Shown piece after piece: positions 8,340-15,593 of a stretch of DNA of 29,848 bases. The notes under the pieces are model-generated. The model had not been told where the DNA came from. It was given only the letters and a program-made list of their open reading frames with translations, and did no database searches. Location: positions 1 through 29,848 of the forward strand of contig JBIOHJ010000023.1 of NCBI GenBank assembly GCA_044448905.1, written 5' to 3'. Positions within the stretch are counted from its first letter, which is position 1; each line of letters starts with the position of its first letter. Both the position numbers and the translations under genes were made by a program. The DNA is from JBIOHJ01 sp044448905. Lineage in GTDB: Bacteria; Bacteroidota; Bacteroidia; AKYH767-A; OLB10.

Positions 8340-8539
8340 AAAGTGTTTTGCTGAATAGGGTTGTAAAAGTAATTGAAATGTGACAAATAAGAAACGAGAT
8401 GTTTTAAGAAAAATAAAATCACATGATAATGTTGGGAAGCACAGGAAAAGCAAGGTAAGAAGTCAGGAAATAAAAATCATAAATTTATTTCTCAACTGCA
8501 GAAGTCTGGCTGCATAACCGGTTATATTCATATAAATTT

Positions 8540-9346
8540 TTAAACCGTTTCCATCACTCCCTTTATTTTTTTCATATCCCGCTCTAATTTAATCACTTTC
8601 GAAAGCAAATCGTCTTTCATGAATCGCATATCAGGAATTTCGCTGCTCAGGTAATTGCAGAATTTCCACACCTCCTTTACTTCATTAATATTTATTTCAT
8701 ACGCCTCATAAAAAGTGTTCAGCGATTTGAGCAGAAGATTTTTTTTCTTTTTAATCTGGTTGAAAGCTATTTTAAAAACTATGCCATCATCCAGTGTAAG
8801 CAAAACATAAGCATCTCCGTCTTTAATGTTGTACCAATTTTCAATAAACTCGGCAATTACCCAGCTTTTATCAGGTATCGGGAGCATGCTGTCGCCACTT
8901 ATCTGGAACATCCGGTATTTTCTGTCATTAAATAGAATGGGGAGCTGAAAGGTGGGAAGCTTCTTAATAAAATCGGGGTCTCCATAACCGTTTTTGTAAC
9001 CGGCTTTAGCTTTGAGCGGAACCACTTCAATATTCTCCTTATTAGTACTGTCAACGGTTGTTGCCAGCACGCGCAACCTGGTGCCACGAACATACTGGTC
9101 ATAGCCCAGTTCAAGTTCGCGCAATTTGCTTTCCGAAAGTTTTCCGAGGTTTATTTTAATTAATGTGTCAATTGACATTTTGAAATAATTCGAAAAAGCG
9201 ATTAACGCTTCAATGGTAGGATTAATAATAATTCCGTTTTCGTAGCTGTTAATGGTCGAACGGCTCAGGCGAAGCTCATTGGCTACAATATCCTGCGTCC
9301 TGTTTTTTCGCTGACGAAGTAACCTGATGTTGTTGCTGAAATACAT
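8540..9346 (-). CDS. LexA-like self-cleaving regulator (XRE HTH + S24 peptidase domain)
   Basis: The 268 residues join an N-terminal XRE helix-turn-helix (about 6-60: IRLLRQRKNRTQDIVANELRLS, RSTINSYENG) to a C-terminal LexA/UmuD/CI-type S24 domain. All self-cleavage elements are visible: an Ala-Gly scissile pair in LKAKAGY (A115-G116), the Ser nucleophile in ISGDSM (S153) and the general-base Lys in IVFKIAF (K192). Their spacing (38 and 39) is close to that of E. coli LexA (35 and 37). The C-terminus (about 235-268) is a charged coiled-coil-like tail. It is divergent from the radical SAM/DinB/DnaE cassette, and two matching palindromes lie between, one inside its own promoter spacer. Inference: a DNA-damage-responsive repressor of itself and of the cassette, relieved by RecA-stimulated autocleavage. 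Confidence 0.87.
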   Translation of the reverse strand: MYFSNNIRLLRQRKNRTQDIVANELRLSRSTINSYENGIIINPTIEALIAFSNYFKMSIDTLIKINLGKLSESKLRELELGYDQYVRGTRLRVLATTVDSTNKENIEVVPLKAKAGYKNGYGDPDFIKKLPTFQLPILFNDRKYRMFQISGDSMLPIPDKSWVIAEFIENWYNIKDGDAYVLLTLDDGIVFKIAFNQIKKKKNLLLKSLNTFYEAYEININEVKEVWKFCNYLSSEIPDMRFMKDDLLSKVIKLERDMKKIKGVMETV

Positions 9347-9364
9347 TTTATTTATCGGTTAAAA

Positions 9365-9402
9365 TTTTTTCTCTGTGCAAATCAGTGCAATCTGTGACAT
9401 AA
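9365..9402. repeat. Dispersed-repeat-like segment in regulator leader
   Basis: TTCTCTGTGCAAATCAGTGC followed by AATCTGTGAC contains two near-copies of CTGTGCAAATC / CAGTGCAATC. This word family (TCTGTGCAAATCTGTGC) is, from memory, a recurrent intergenic repeat in Bacteroidota and other genomes. It lies in the 5' leader of the regulator gene. Confidence 0.4.
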
Positions 9403-9423
9403 GTATTTTATTTTCTCACACCA

Positions 9424-9454
9424 CAAAAATAATGATTATATTGTAATCGCAAAA
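9424..9454 (-). promoter_or_regulatory. Promoter of the LexA-like regulator
   Basis: On the minus strand, -33 TTTTG (9450-9454), an 18-nt spacer and -7 TATTTTTG (9424-9431, perfect TAnnTTTG). The spacer is almost filled by the operator at 9434-9448, so a bound repressor would block it. The predicted leader to the ATG at 9346 is about 70 nt. Confidence 0.65.
9434..9448. promoter_or_regulatory. Operator 1 for the LexA-like regulator
   Basis: GATTATA-T-TGTAATC; one half-site differs from the perfect dyad by one base. It shares the GATTRYA half-site with operator 2 and lies between the -33 and -7 boxes of the regulator's own promoter. Centre-to-centre distance to operator 2 is 23 bp, about two helical turns. 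Confidence 0.65.
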
Positions 9455-9456
9455 TT

Positions 9457-9471
9457 GATTGTAATACAATC
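9457..9471. promoter_or_regulatory. Operator 2 for the LexA-like regulator
   Basis: GATTGTA-A-TACAATC is a perfect 7-1-7 inverted repeat, 30 bp before the radical SAM start codon and beside operator 1. It is well placed to control the rightward cassette. The rightward promoter itself was not clearly recognised (only a partial TTTTG at 9472-9476). Confidence 0.7.
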
Positions 9472-9500
9472 TTTTGCATGATGAGATAAAAAAGCTATCA

Positions 9501-10565
9501 ATGACTAGTGACTATTTAAAAGGGCGCGGCTCTCAAATAAACACCGTAAATCCTTTTTTAAAACATACTGTGGTTGCTGAACACATCGAAGGTTTGGATG
9601 AACCGCTCATCACCAATGAAAAAACAGAAGTGTTTATTGAAAATCCAAAAAAGGTGGTAAACAAAATGACCAGCCCCGATATAGGCATGTTCAACACCAT
9701 CAACCCGTACCAGGGCTGCGAGCACGGGTGTGTATATTGTTATGCGCGCAATGCGCACACATATTACGGTTTCAGTGCGGGATTGGATTTTGAGAGAAAA
9801 ATTATTGTAAAACCCGGTGCAGCGGAAATTCTCAAAAAACATTTCGAGAATAAAAATTATAAACCCGAACCCATTACACTTTCCGGAAATACCGATTGTT
9901 ACCAGCCATTGGAACGCAAATACAAAATCACAAGAAGCTTACTTGAGGTAATGCTCGAATACAAAAACCCTGTCGGCATGATTACCAAAAACAGCTTAAT
10001 ACTCCGCGATGTGGATATATTAAGCGAACTCGCTAAAAATAATTTAGTGCATGTAATGGTTTCAGTCACCTCCCTGCGCGAAGAATTGCGCCTGCTTATG
10101 GAGCCGCGCACGGCTTCGGCAAAAAAAAGACTGCACGCTGTTGAGGAGCTATCGAAAAATAAAATTCCGGTAGGTGTAATGACAGCGCCAATAATTCCCG
10201 GTTTGAACAGCGATGAAATTCCCGAAATAATAAAAGCGGCAGCCAATACCGGGGCGCTGACTGCCGGGTTTACCATTGTGCGGTTAAACGGAGAAATAAA
10301 AAATATTTTTCACGACTGGCTTTACAAGAGTTTGCCCGATGCTGCCGATAAAATATGGAACCAGATAAAAGAATGTCATGGCGGGCAGGTTAACGATTCG
10401 CGCTTCGGCACCCGTATGCGTGGCGAAGGAAAAATTGCCGAAAGCATCAAACAATTATTTATGATGGCAAAGAAAAAATATATGGCAGGACGAAAAATGC
10501 CGGAGTATGATTTTACAAAGTTTAAACGGCCGGTGAAAAACGGGGACCAGTTGGAAATATTTTAG
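9501..10565 (+). CDS. PA0069-family radical SAM protein (spore photoproduct lyase-like)
   Basis: The 354 residues from the ATG at 9501 contain the radical SAM cluster GCEHGCVYCYARNAH with C73, C77 and C80 (CxxxCxxC) binding a 4Fe-4S centre and SAM. The N-terminus YLKGRGSQINTVNPFL is characteristic of the PA0069 family and fits a start at 9501; a TTG at 9474 would add nine residues. A TIM-barrel core follows, with TLSGNTDCYQPLERKYKITR, SVTSLREELRLLMEPRTA and PVGVMTAPIIPGLN. Family members resemble spore photoproduct lyase (SplB), but their substrate is, as far as I know, unproven. It heads the dinB-dnaE cassette (33 nt before dinB) under the palindromic operators, so a role in DNA-damage repair is inferred from context. 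Confidence 0.9.
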   Translation: MTSDYLKGRGSQINTVNPFLKHTVVAEHIEGLDEPLITNEKTEVFIENPKKVVNKMTSPDIGMFNTINPYQGCEHGCVYCYARNAHTYYGFSAGLDFERKIIVKPGAAEILKKHFENKNYKPEPITLSGNTDCYQPLERKYKITRSLLEVMLEYKNPVGMITKNSLILRDVDILSELAKNNLVHVMVSVTSLREELRLLMEPRTASAKKRLHAVEELSKNKIPVGVMTAPIIPGLNSDEIPEIIKAAANTGALTAGFTIVRLNGEIKNIFHDWLYKSLPDAADKIWNQIKECHGGQVNDSRFGTRMRGEGKIAESIKQLFMMAKKKYMAGRKMPEYDFTKFKRPVKNGDQLEIF

Positions 10566-10598
10566 CCGCTGATTACACAGGTTAACACGGATAAGAAA
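10566..10598. repeat. Dispersed-repeat-like spacer between radical SAM gene and dinB
   Basis: The whole 33-nt spacer, CCGCTGATTACACAGGTTAA then CACGGATAAGAAA, matches a word family (CCGCTGATTACACAGATTAACACGGATT) that I recall as a half of a widespread bacterial intergenic repeat. It lies inside the putative operon and must be transcribed with it. Confidence 0.45.
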
Positions 10599-12449
10599 AT
10601 GATTGATACACATCGCACAGTAGTTCACATGGATTTGGATTGCTTCTTCGTATCCGTTTCCAGGTTGATTAACCCAAAGTTGAACGGGCTTCCGGTCATT
10701 GTCGGTGGCGGTGATCGTGGTGTGGTGGCTGCATGCAGTTATGAAACACGAAAGTTTGGTGTACACTCAGCCATGCCCATTAAAACTGCTAAACGGCTGT
10801 GTCCGGAAGCAATTATTATCCACGGTGACTATGATGAGTACAGCAAACGTTCGGATGAGGTAACACAAATCATTAAAGAAGATGTGCCGTTGTATGAACG
10901 TTCGAGCATTGATGAGTTTTATATGGACTTAACCGGTATGGATAAATTTTTCGGCTGCTATAAGCATGCTTTGGAATTGCGGGAAAAGATTATTAAAGAA
11001 ACCCGCTTGCCCATTTCATTGGGAATGTCGGCAAATAAAACAGTGAGTAAAGTTGCAACCGATGAGGCAAAGCCAAACAATCATAGGAAAGTTGATTACG
11101 GTGATGAAAAAAAATTTCTTGCCCCGTTGTGCGTGAACAAAATTCCCATGATTGGTGATAAAACTTACCATTTGCTGCGAAGCATGGGCGTGGAGAAAGT
11201 ATATACGCTGCAGGAAATGCCAATGGAATTATTACAGGATGTTTTAGGAGAAAACGGAATCAGTATTTGGAAAAAAGCAAATGGTATAGATAATACTCCT
11301 ATTGAGCCCTACACCGAACAGAAGTCCATGTCGCAGGAAGAAACGTTTGAAAACGACACCATTGATGTGGAGAAGCTGAAAAACATTTTGATCGCGATGA
11401 GCGAAAAACTATGTTTCCGCCTGCGCACTCAAAATAAGTTGACCGGCTGCGTTACCGTTAAAATCCGCTATTCAAATTTCGATACGCACAATATGCAATG
11501 CCGCATCCCTTACACGTGCAGCGACCATAGCATCATTACCCGTGTGAAAGAATTATTTGCCAAACTATACAATCGCAGGATGTTGATACGATTGGTTGGA
11601 GTAAAGCTCAGTCATCTTGTTGGTGGCGGCCACCAGGTAAATATGTTTGAAGACAACGTACAGGTATTAAATCTTTATCATGCTATGGACAGGATGCGTT
11701 TAAGATATGGCGAAGACAAGATACAGCGTGCAGCGGCATTGCATTTTTCGCTTCGCGGGTTTAATCCATTTAACGGGATCAGCAGCTCACCATCGGCTAT
11801 GCATGATGCTGATGACAGCCATATAGTTCCATCTATAAAAAGCCTTAACACATTAATAAACCTTAAAAATAAAAATGAAACAGAAACAGAAAATGTAAAT
11901 CAAACAAACATGGGGCAGGTATGTGAATATCTTCTTCTTATTAGTCCTCCAATTCAGATAAAAAAGGAAATTATGGAAATTAAAAAAGAGTTTCATGAAA
12001 AACACGATCATGTGCAGGCAATTAAATCAAAGCCACATAATACACTTATCAATTTTGGTTTTAATACTGTATTTGAAAAGCAACTCGTCTATAAAATAGA
12101 TGAGGTGGTAAAATTTCATTCTTCGTTTGATACCCGATTGAATGGATTTAATCATTTCAGAACACACACTATTTATATAAATGTGGAGACTGAAGCGCCA
12201 ATAGTAAATCTTGTCCGGTCTTTGCATTCTACTTTAAGTCTTCCATCAAGCCAATCTTTTTTTGCATGGAAGCCTTATGTAACAATTGCAAAAGGATTGG
12301 ACGAAAATAAATTCAATAAAGCAATGCCTGAATTTGAAATTCAAAGCTTTGAAGCTTCATTTATTACAGACAGCATTATATTAATGAAGCGTGACAGCAG
12401 GTTCGCGAAATATGAAATCGTGAAAGAGTTTTACCTCGTAGGTTCATAG
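10599..12449 (+). CDS. dinB: Y-family DNA polymerase IV fused to a C-terminal 2H phosphoesterase (2'-5' RNA ligase-like) domain
   Basis: The 616 residues contain a complete DinB-type translesion polymerase (1-395) and an extra domain (about 440-616). Polymerase: VVHMDLDCFFVSV with D12 and likely steric gate F17, SYETRKFGVHSAMP, SSIDEFYMDLTG with D105 and E106 (catalytic triad intact), thumb around IPMIGDKT, little finger ending LHFSLRGFNPF. QVNMF (346-350) fits a beta-clamp-binding motif. A Lys/Asn/Glu-rich linker (about 415-438) leads to EYLLLISPPIQIKKEI, KPHNTLINF and WKPYVTIAKGL, the layout of 2'-5' RNA ligase/2H phosphoesterases. The first HxT is present (H480-N-T482) but the second has Tyr (Y560-V-T562), so catalysis may be lost. 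DinB is normally about 350-410 residues. It lies 12 nt before dnaE. Unlike ImuB, it should polymerise. Confidence 0.9.
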   Translation: MIDTHRTVVHMDLDCFFVSVSRLINPKLNGLPVIVGGGDRGVVAACSYETRKFGVHSAMPIKTAKRLCPEAIIIHGDYDEYSKRSDEVTQIIKEDVPLYERSSIDEFYMDLTGMDKFFGCYKHALELREKIIKETRLPISLGMSANKTVSKVATDEAKPNNHRKVDYGDEKKFLAPLCVNKIPMIGDKTYHLLRSMGVEKVYTLQEMPMELLQDVLGENGISIWKKANGIDNTPIEPYTEQKSMSQEETFENDTIDVEKLKNILIAMSEKLCFRLRTQNKLTGCVTVKIRYSNFDTHNMQCRIPYTCSDHSIITRVKELFAKLYNRRMLIRLVGVKLSHLVGGGHQVNMFEDNVQVLNLYHAMDRMRLRYGEDKIQRAAALHFSLRGFNPFNGISSSPSAMHDADDSHIVPSIKSLNTLINLKNKNETETENVNQTNMGQVCEYLLLISPPIQIKKEIMEIKKEFHEKHDHVQAIKSKPHNTLINFGFNTVFEKQLVYKIDEVVKFHSSFDTRLNGFNHFRTHTIYINVETEAPIVNLVRSLHSTLSLPSSQSFFAWKPYVTIAKGLDENKFNKAMPEFEIQSFEASFITDSIILMKRDSRFAKYEIVKEFYLVGS

Positions 12450-12461
12450 ACTATTGTTAAA

Positions 12462-15400
12462 ATGTATTTGAATTTCCACTCTTATTATTCTTTCAAATAC
12501 GGAATAATGAGTCCCGAACAATTGCTTGCTGAAGCAAAGCAAAAAGGCATTTCACATATTGCACTAACGGATATTAATAATACTTCCGGCATATTGGATT
12601 TTTTCCGGCTTGCTAATAACTATGGGATAAAACCTGTTGCCGGAATTGATTTCAGGAATGGCACGGAACAAAAATGTATTGGTATTGCAAAAAATCATAA
12701 AGGCTTTTATGAGCTGAATAAATTTCTTTCGGAATGTTCATTATCCGGAAAAACAATTATTCCCGAAAAGATTCCTGATTTTGAAAATGCTTTTGTGGTT
12801 TACCCATTTCAAAATTTACACCGTCATTGCGAGGAACGAAGCAATCTGCCCATTGAAGTTGCAGATGGACAGATTGCTTCGTCACGCAAACACACAAGCC
12901 CTGCTTCGCTCCTCGCAATGACGCATAGATGGCGTGAGCATGAGTTTATCGGAATTAAAATTTCAGATTTAAATCGCCTGCAGTTTTCTCAATGGAAAAA
13001 TTATCCTGACAAGTTAGTGTTATTGCATCCTGTCACATTCAGGAATAAAATTGATTTCAACACACATCGTTTGCTTCGTGCCATTGATAAAAATACGTTG
13101 CTGAGTAAGTTGGATACGAGAGAACAAGCGCAGCCGGATGAAATCATGCTGACGGAAAATGAACTTGAAACTAGATTAAGCAGACACTCATTTCTCATTG
13201 ACAATGCAAAAAAAATCTTGGAGCAATGCTCCATTGATTTTGAATTCGGAGCAAATAAAAACAAAAAATATTTTACGGGAAGTGCTAATGGAGATCGTGA
13301 AAAATTAAAATCACTTTGCGAAGAAGGGTTACATTATCGTTATAAAGACCCTGATGAAAAACAGGAACGGATAGAGAAAGAATTAAGAATGATCCATGAG
13401 AAAAAATTTGCTTCTTATTTTTTAATCAACCATGAAATTGTTCGATATGCAAAGTCGCAGAATTTTTTTTATGTAGGACGTGGAAGCGGGGCTAACAGTA
13501 TTGTGGCTTACTTGCTCGGGATAACGGATGTTGACCCGGTTGAACTTGACCTTTATTTTGAACGGTTTATTAATCCCTCGCGAATTAATCCCCCCGACTT
13601 TGATATTGACTTTTCATCGGATGATCGTCCTGAAATAATCAAACATATTTTTGAAAGATACGGTAACGACCATACAGCTTTGTTAGCTACTTACAGCACC
13701 TTTCAGAGCAATGCTGTGGTACGAGAGTTAGGAAAAGTTTTTGGATTACCGAAAGCAGAAATTGATTCGTTACCTGCCAAGTTTGAAAGCAATGATGCGC
13801 TTGACGAGAATACAAGATTAATTTTCAATTACAGCAAACGCATTCACGATTTTCCAAATCATTTAAGCATTCATGCCGGAGGAATACTTATTTCTGAAAA
13901 CCCAATTAACTATTATACGGCCACTGTAATGCCACCCAAAGATTTTCCACTGACACAATTCAGCATGCTGGAAGCTGAAGATTTGGGATTATACAAGTTT
14001 GATATTCTTGCACAACGGGGATTAGGAAAAATCAGGGATGCTATAGAGATCATTCAAAAAAATAAAAATGAACCGATAGATATTCATGATGTAAAAAAAT
14101 CCAAGGAGGATGAAAAGGTAAAGGAAAATTTAATGAGTGCAAACCTGATGGGATGTTTTTATGTTGAGAGTCCCGCCATGCGGATGCTTCTCACTAAGCT
14201 TGAAGCAAAAACGTATTTGGATTTGGTAGCTGCAAGTTCCATCATTCGTCCGGGTGTTGCCTCTTCAGGAATGATGCGCGAATATATTTTACGATTTAAA
14301 GGACAAAAGCCAACATACGAAACTCCTGAACCAATTTATAAAATCCTGCATGATACATTTGGTGTGATGGTGTACCAGGAAGATGTGATTAAAGTTGCAT
14401 ATTATTTTGCCGGGTTAACTTTTGGCGAAGCGGATATGTTACGCAGAGGCATGAGCGGCAAGTATCGTGCACGGGCTGAATTTCAAAAAGTGGAAAAGAA
14501 ATTTTTTGATAACTGCAAGGAGAAAGGGTATGACGATAAAATAACCCAGGAAGTGTGGCGGCAGATTGAAAGCTTTGCAGGTTATGCTTTTAGTAAAGGA
14601 CACTCCGCTTCTTATGCTGTTGAAAGTTACCAATGCATGTATTTGAAAACGCATTATCCTTTGGAATATATGGTAGCAGTGATTAATAATGGCGGAGGAT
14701 TTTATGCTCTTGAATTTTATGTGCACGAAGCCAGACAATGTGGCGGCAATATTCATTTGCCGGACATAAATAAAAGCGAACATTTAACATGCATTTATGA
14801 TAAGGAGATATATCTCGGCTTTCATTTACTAAAAGAATTGGAAAAAAACACTTCGGAAAAACTTTTAACAGAACGATATTCCAACGGAAGTTTTTCTTCG
14901 CTTGATAATTTTATGAAACGGGTTTCTGTTTCTGTTGAGCAATTGCGTATTCTGATTCGCAGCGGTGCATTTCGTTTCACGGGAAAAACTAAAAAACAAT
15001 TGTTGTGGGATATTTATTCAATCATCGGTGCGAATAAAAAAACCGTACCGCGAAAAGAATTGTTTGAAGTAAGCAGAAGAGAATTTCAATTGCCTGAATT
15101 ATACCATGGAAAATTTGATGATGCATTTGATGAAATTGAAATTCTTGATTTTCCGCTTTGTTCACCATTTGAATTGATTAAAGAAAAAATTGAACGCGGA
15201 GACGCAGAGGCGCAGAGCAGGAATTTACTAATAGAAATCTCCGCGTCTCCGCGTCTCTGCGTTAAAAACCTTTTGTTGGCTGTTGTTGAGCTCCCCGCCC
15301 ATCGGGGAAAAATAATTTCCATTATCGGTTACATGGTAACACGAAAATATACGAGCACCAAAAAAGGAGATTCCATGGCATTCGGAACTTTTTTAGACAG

Positions 15401-15593
15401 AGAAGGAAAATGGATTGACACTACTCATTTTCCAAATGTATTAATGCAATTTCCATTTACAGGGCGAGGATGTTATTTTATTACGGGAAAAGTTGTGGAA
15501 GAATTTGGATTTTACAGTTTGGATGTAACTGAAATGAAACGATTAGATTACATTGAACGATTTTCTAACGAAAAAGAAGCTTCAGTTCATTAA
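12462..15593 (+). CDS. dnaE: DnaE-type DNA polymerase III alpha subunit, DnaE2/error-prone-like
   Basis: The 1043 residues form a C-family polymerase. An N-terminal PHP domain (1-110; LNFHSYYSFKYGIMSPEQLL, ALTDINNTSG) has Asn4 where DnaE usually has the first His of HxH, so its metal site is degraded. The palm carries PDFDIDFSSDDRPEII (D381, D383) and LYKFDILAQRGLGK (D514), matching the E. coli catalytic triad. VGRGSGANSIVAYLLGITDVDP, GVMVYQEDVIKVAYYFAGLT and FAGYAFSKGHSASYA are typical, and an OB fold (about 945-1020) ends the protein. It is shorter than housekeeping DnaE (about 1160) and sits behind dinB under a LexA-like regulator, as DnaE2 does in mutagenesis cassettes. Two palindromic repeats are translated inside it: residues 121-154 and about 911-934. 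Its stop overlaps that of the convergent downstream gene. The name dnaE2 is an inference. Confidence 0.92.
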   Translation: MYLNFHSYYSFKYGIMSPEQLLAEAKQKGISHIALTDINNTSGILDFFRLANNYGIKPVAGIDFRNGTEQKCIGIAKNHKGFYELNKFLSECSLSGKTIIPEKIPDFENAFVVYPFQNLHRHCEERSNLPIEVADGQIASSRKHTSPASLLAMTHRWREHEFIGIKISDLNRLQFSQWKNYPDKLVLLHPVTFRNKIDFNTHRLLRAIDKNTLLSKLDTREQAQPDEIMLTENELETRLSRHSFLIDNAKKILEQCSIDFEFGANKNKKYFTGSANGDREKLKSLCEEGLHYRYKDPDEKQERIEKELRMIHEKKFASYFLINHEIVRYAKSQNFFYVGRGSGANSIVAYLLGITDVDPVELDLYFERFINPSRINPPDFDIDFSSDDRPEIIKHIFERYGNDHTALLATYSTFQSNAVVRELGKVFGLPKAEIDSLPAKFESNDALDENTRLIFNYSKRIHDFPNHLSIHAGGILISENPINYYTATVMPPKDFPLTQFSMLEAEDLGLYKFDILAQRGLGKIRDAIEIIQKNKNEPIDIHDVKKSKEDEKVKENLMSANLMGCFYVESPAMRMLLTKLEAKTYLDLVAASSIIRPGVASSGMMREYILRFKGQKPTYETPEPIYKILHDTFGVMVYQEDVIKVAYYFAGLTFGEADMLRRGMSGKYRARAEFQKVEKKFFDNCKEKGYDDKITQEVWRQIESFAGYAFSKGHSASYAVESYQCMYLKTHYPLEYMVAVINNGGGFYALEFYVHEARQCGGNIHLPDINKSEHLTCIYDKEIYLGFHLLKELEKNTSEKLLTERYSNGSFSSLDNFMKRVSVSVEQLRILIRSGAFRFTGKTKKQLLWDIYSIIGANKKTVPRKELFEVSRREFQLPELYHGKFDDAFDEIEILDFPLCSPFELIKEKIERGDAEAQSRNLLIEISASPRLCVKNLLLAVVELPAHRGKIISIIGYMVTRKYTSTKKGDSMAFGTFLDREGKWIDTTHFPNVLMQFPFTGRGCYFITGKVVEEFGFYSLDVTEMKRLDYIERFSNEKEASVH
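12822..12923. repeat. 102-bp palindromic repeat inserted in frame in dnaE (element A)
   Basis: Outer arms of 22 bp (12822-12843 and 12902-12923; CGTCATTGCGAGGA.CGAAGC) match with one mismatch, and nested inner arms of 13 bp, ACGAAGCAATCTG (12836-12848) and CAGATTGCTTCGT (12870-12882), match perfectly. Length is exactly 34 codons, residues R121-T154 (HCEERSNLPIEVADGQIASS..). The CGTCATTGCGAGGA word family is a known-looking dispersed repeat that yields HCEERSNL-type peptides in many annotated proteins. Confidence 0.88.
15193..15263. repeat. 71-bp palindromic repeat inserted in frame in dnaE (element B)
   Basis: Arms of 25 bp (15193-15217, AACGCGGAGACGCAGAGGCG..; 15239-15263 in inverse orientation, ..CGCGTCTCTGCGTT) match at 21 of 25 positions around an AT-rich loop. 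It encodes ERGDAEAQSRNLLIEISASP followed by RLCVK. The repeat family (CGCAGAG/CTCTGCG with SPRLCVK-type peptides) is unrelated to element A. Confidence 0.85.

Noticed and set aside
8340..8453. 38-codon N-terminal extension of the TolC gene
   Set aside because: The signal peptide begins at the internal ATG (8339); the extension is not conserved in type and would bury the signal.
9474..9500. TTG start for the radical SAM gene
   Set aside because: The ATG at 9501 places the family-typical N-terminus (YLKGRGSQIN) at the start; nine extra residues add nothing recognisable.
10599..12449. Reading the polymerase as an ImuB-type inactive Y-family protein
   Set aside because: All three catalytic acidic residues (D12, D105, E106) are present, unlike in ImuB.
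12822..12923. Possibility that the palindrome marks a CRISPR repeat or an attachment site
   Set aside because: There is a single copy with nested arms, no regularly spaced repeats, no cas or integrase genes nearby; a dispersed palindromic repeat explains it better.
15286..15309. CCCCGCCCATCGGGG hairpin in dnaE as a third inserted repeat
   Set aside because: It is too short and the encoded residues (ELPAHRGKII) could be native; not counted.
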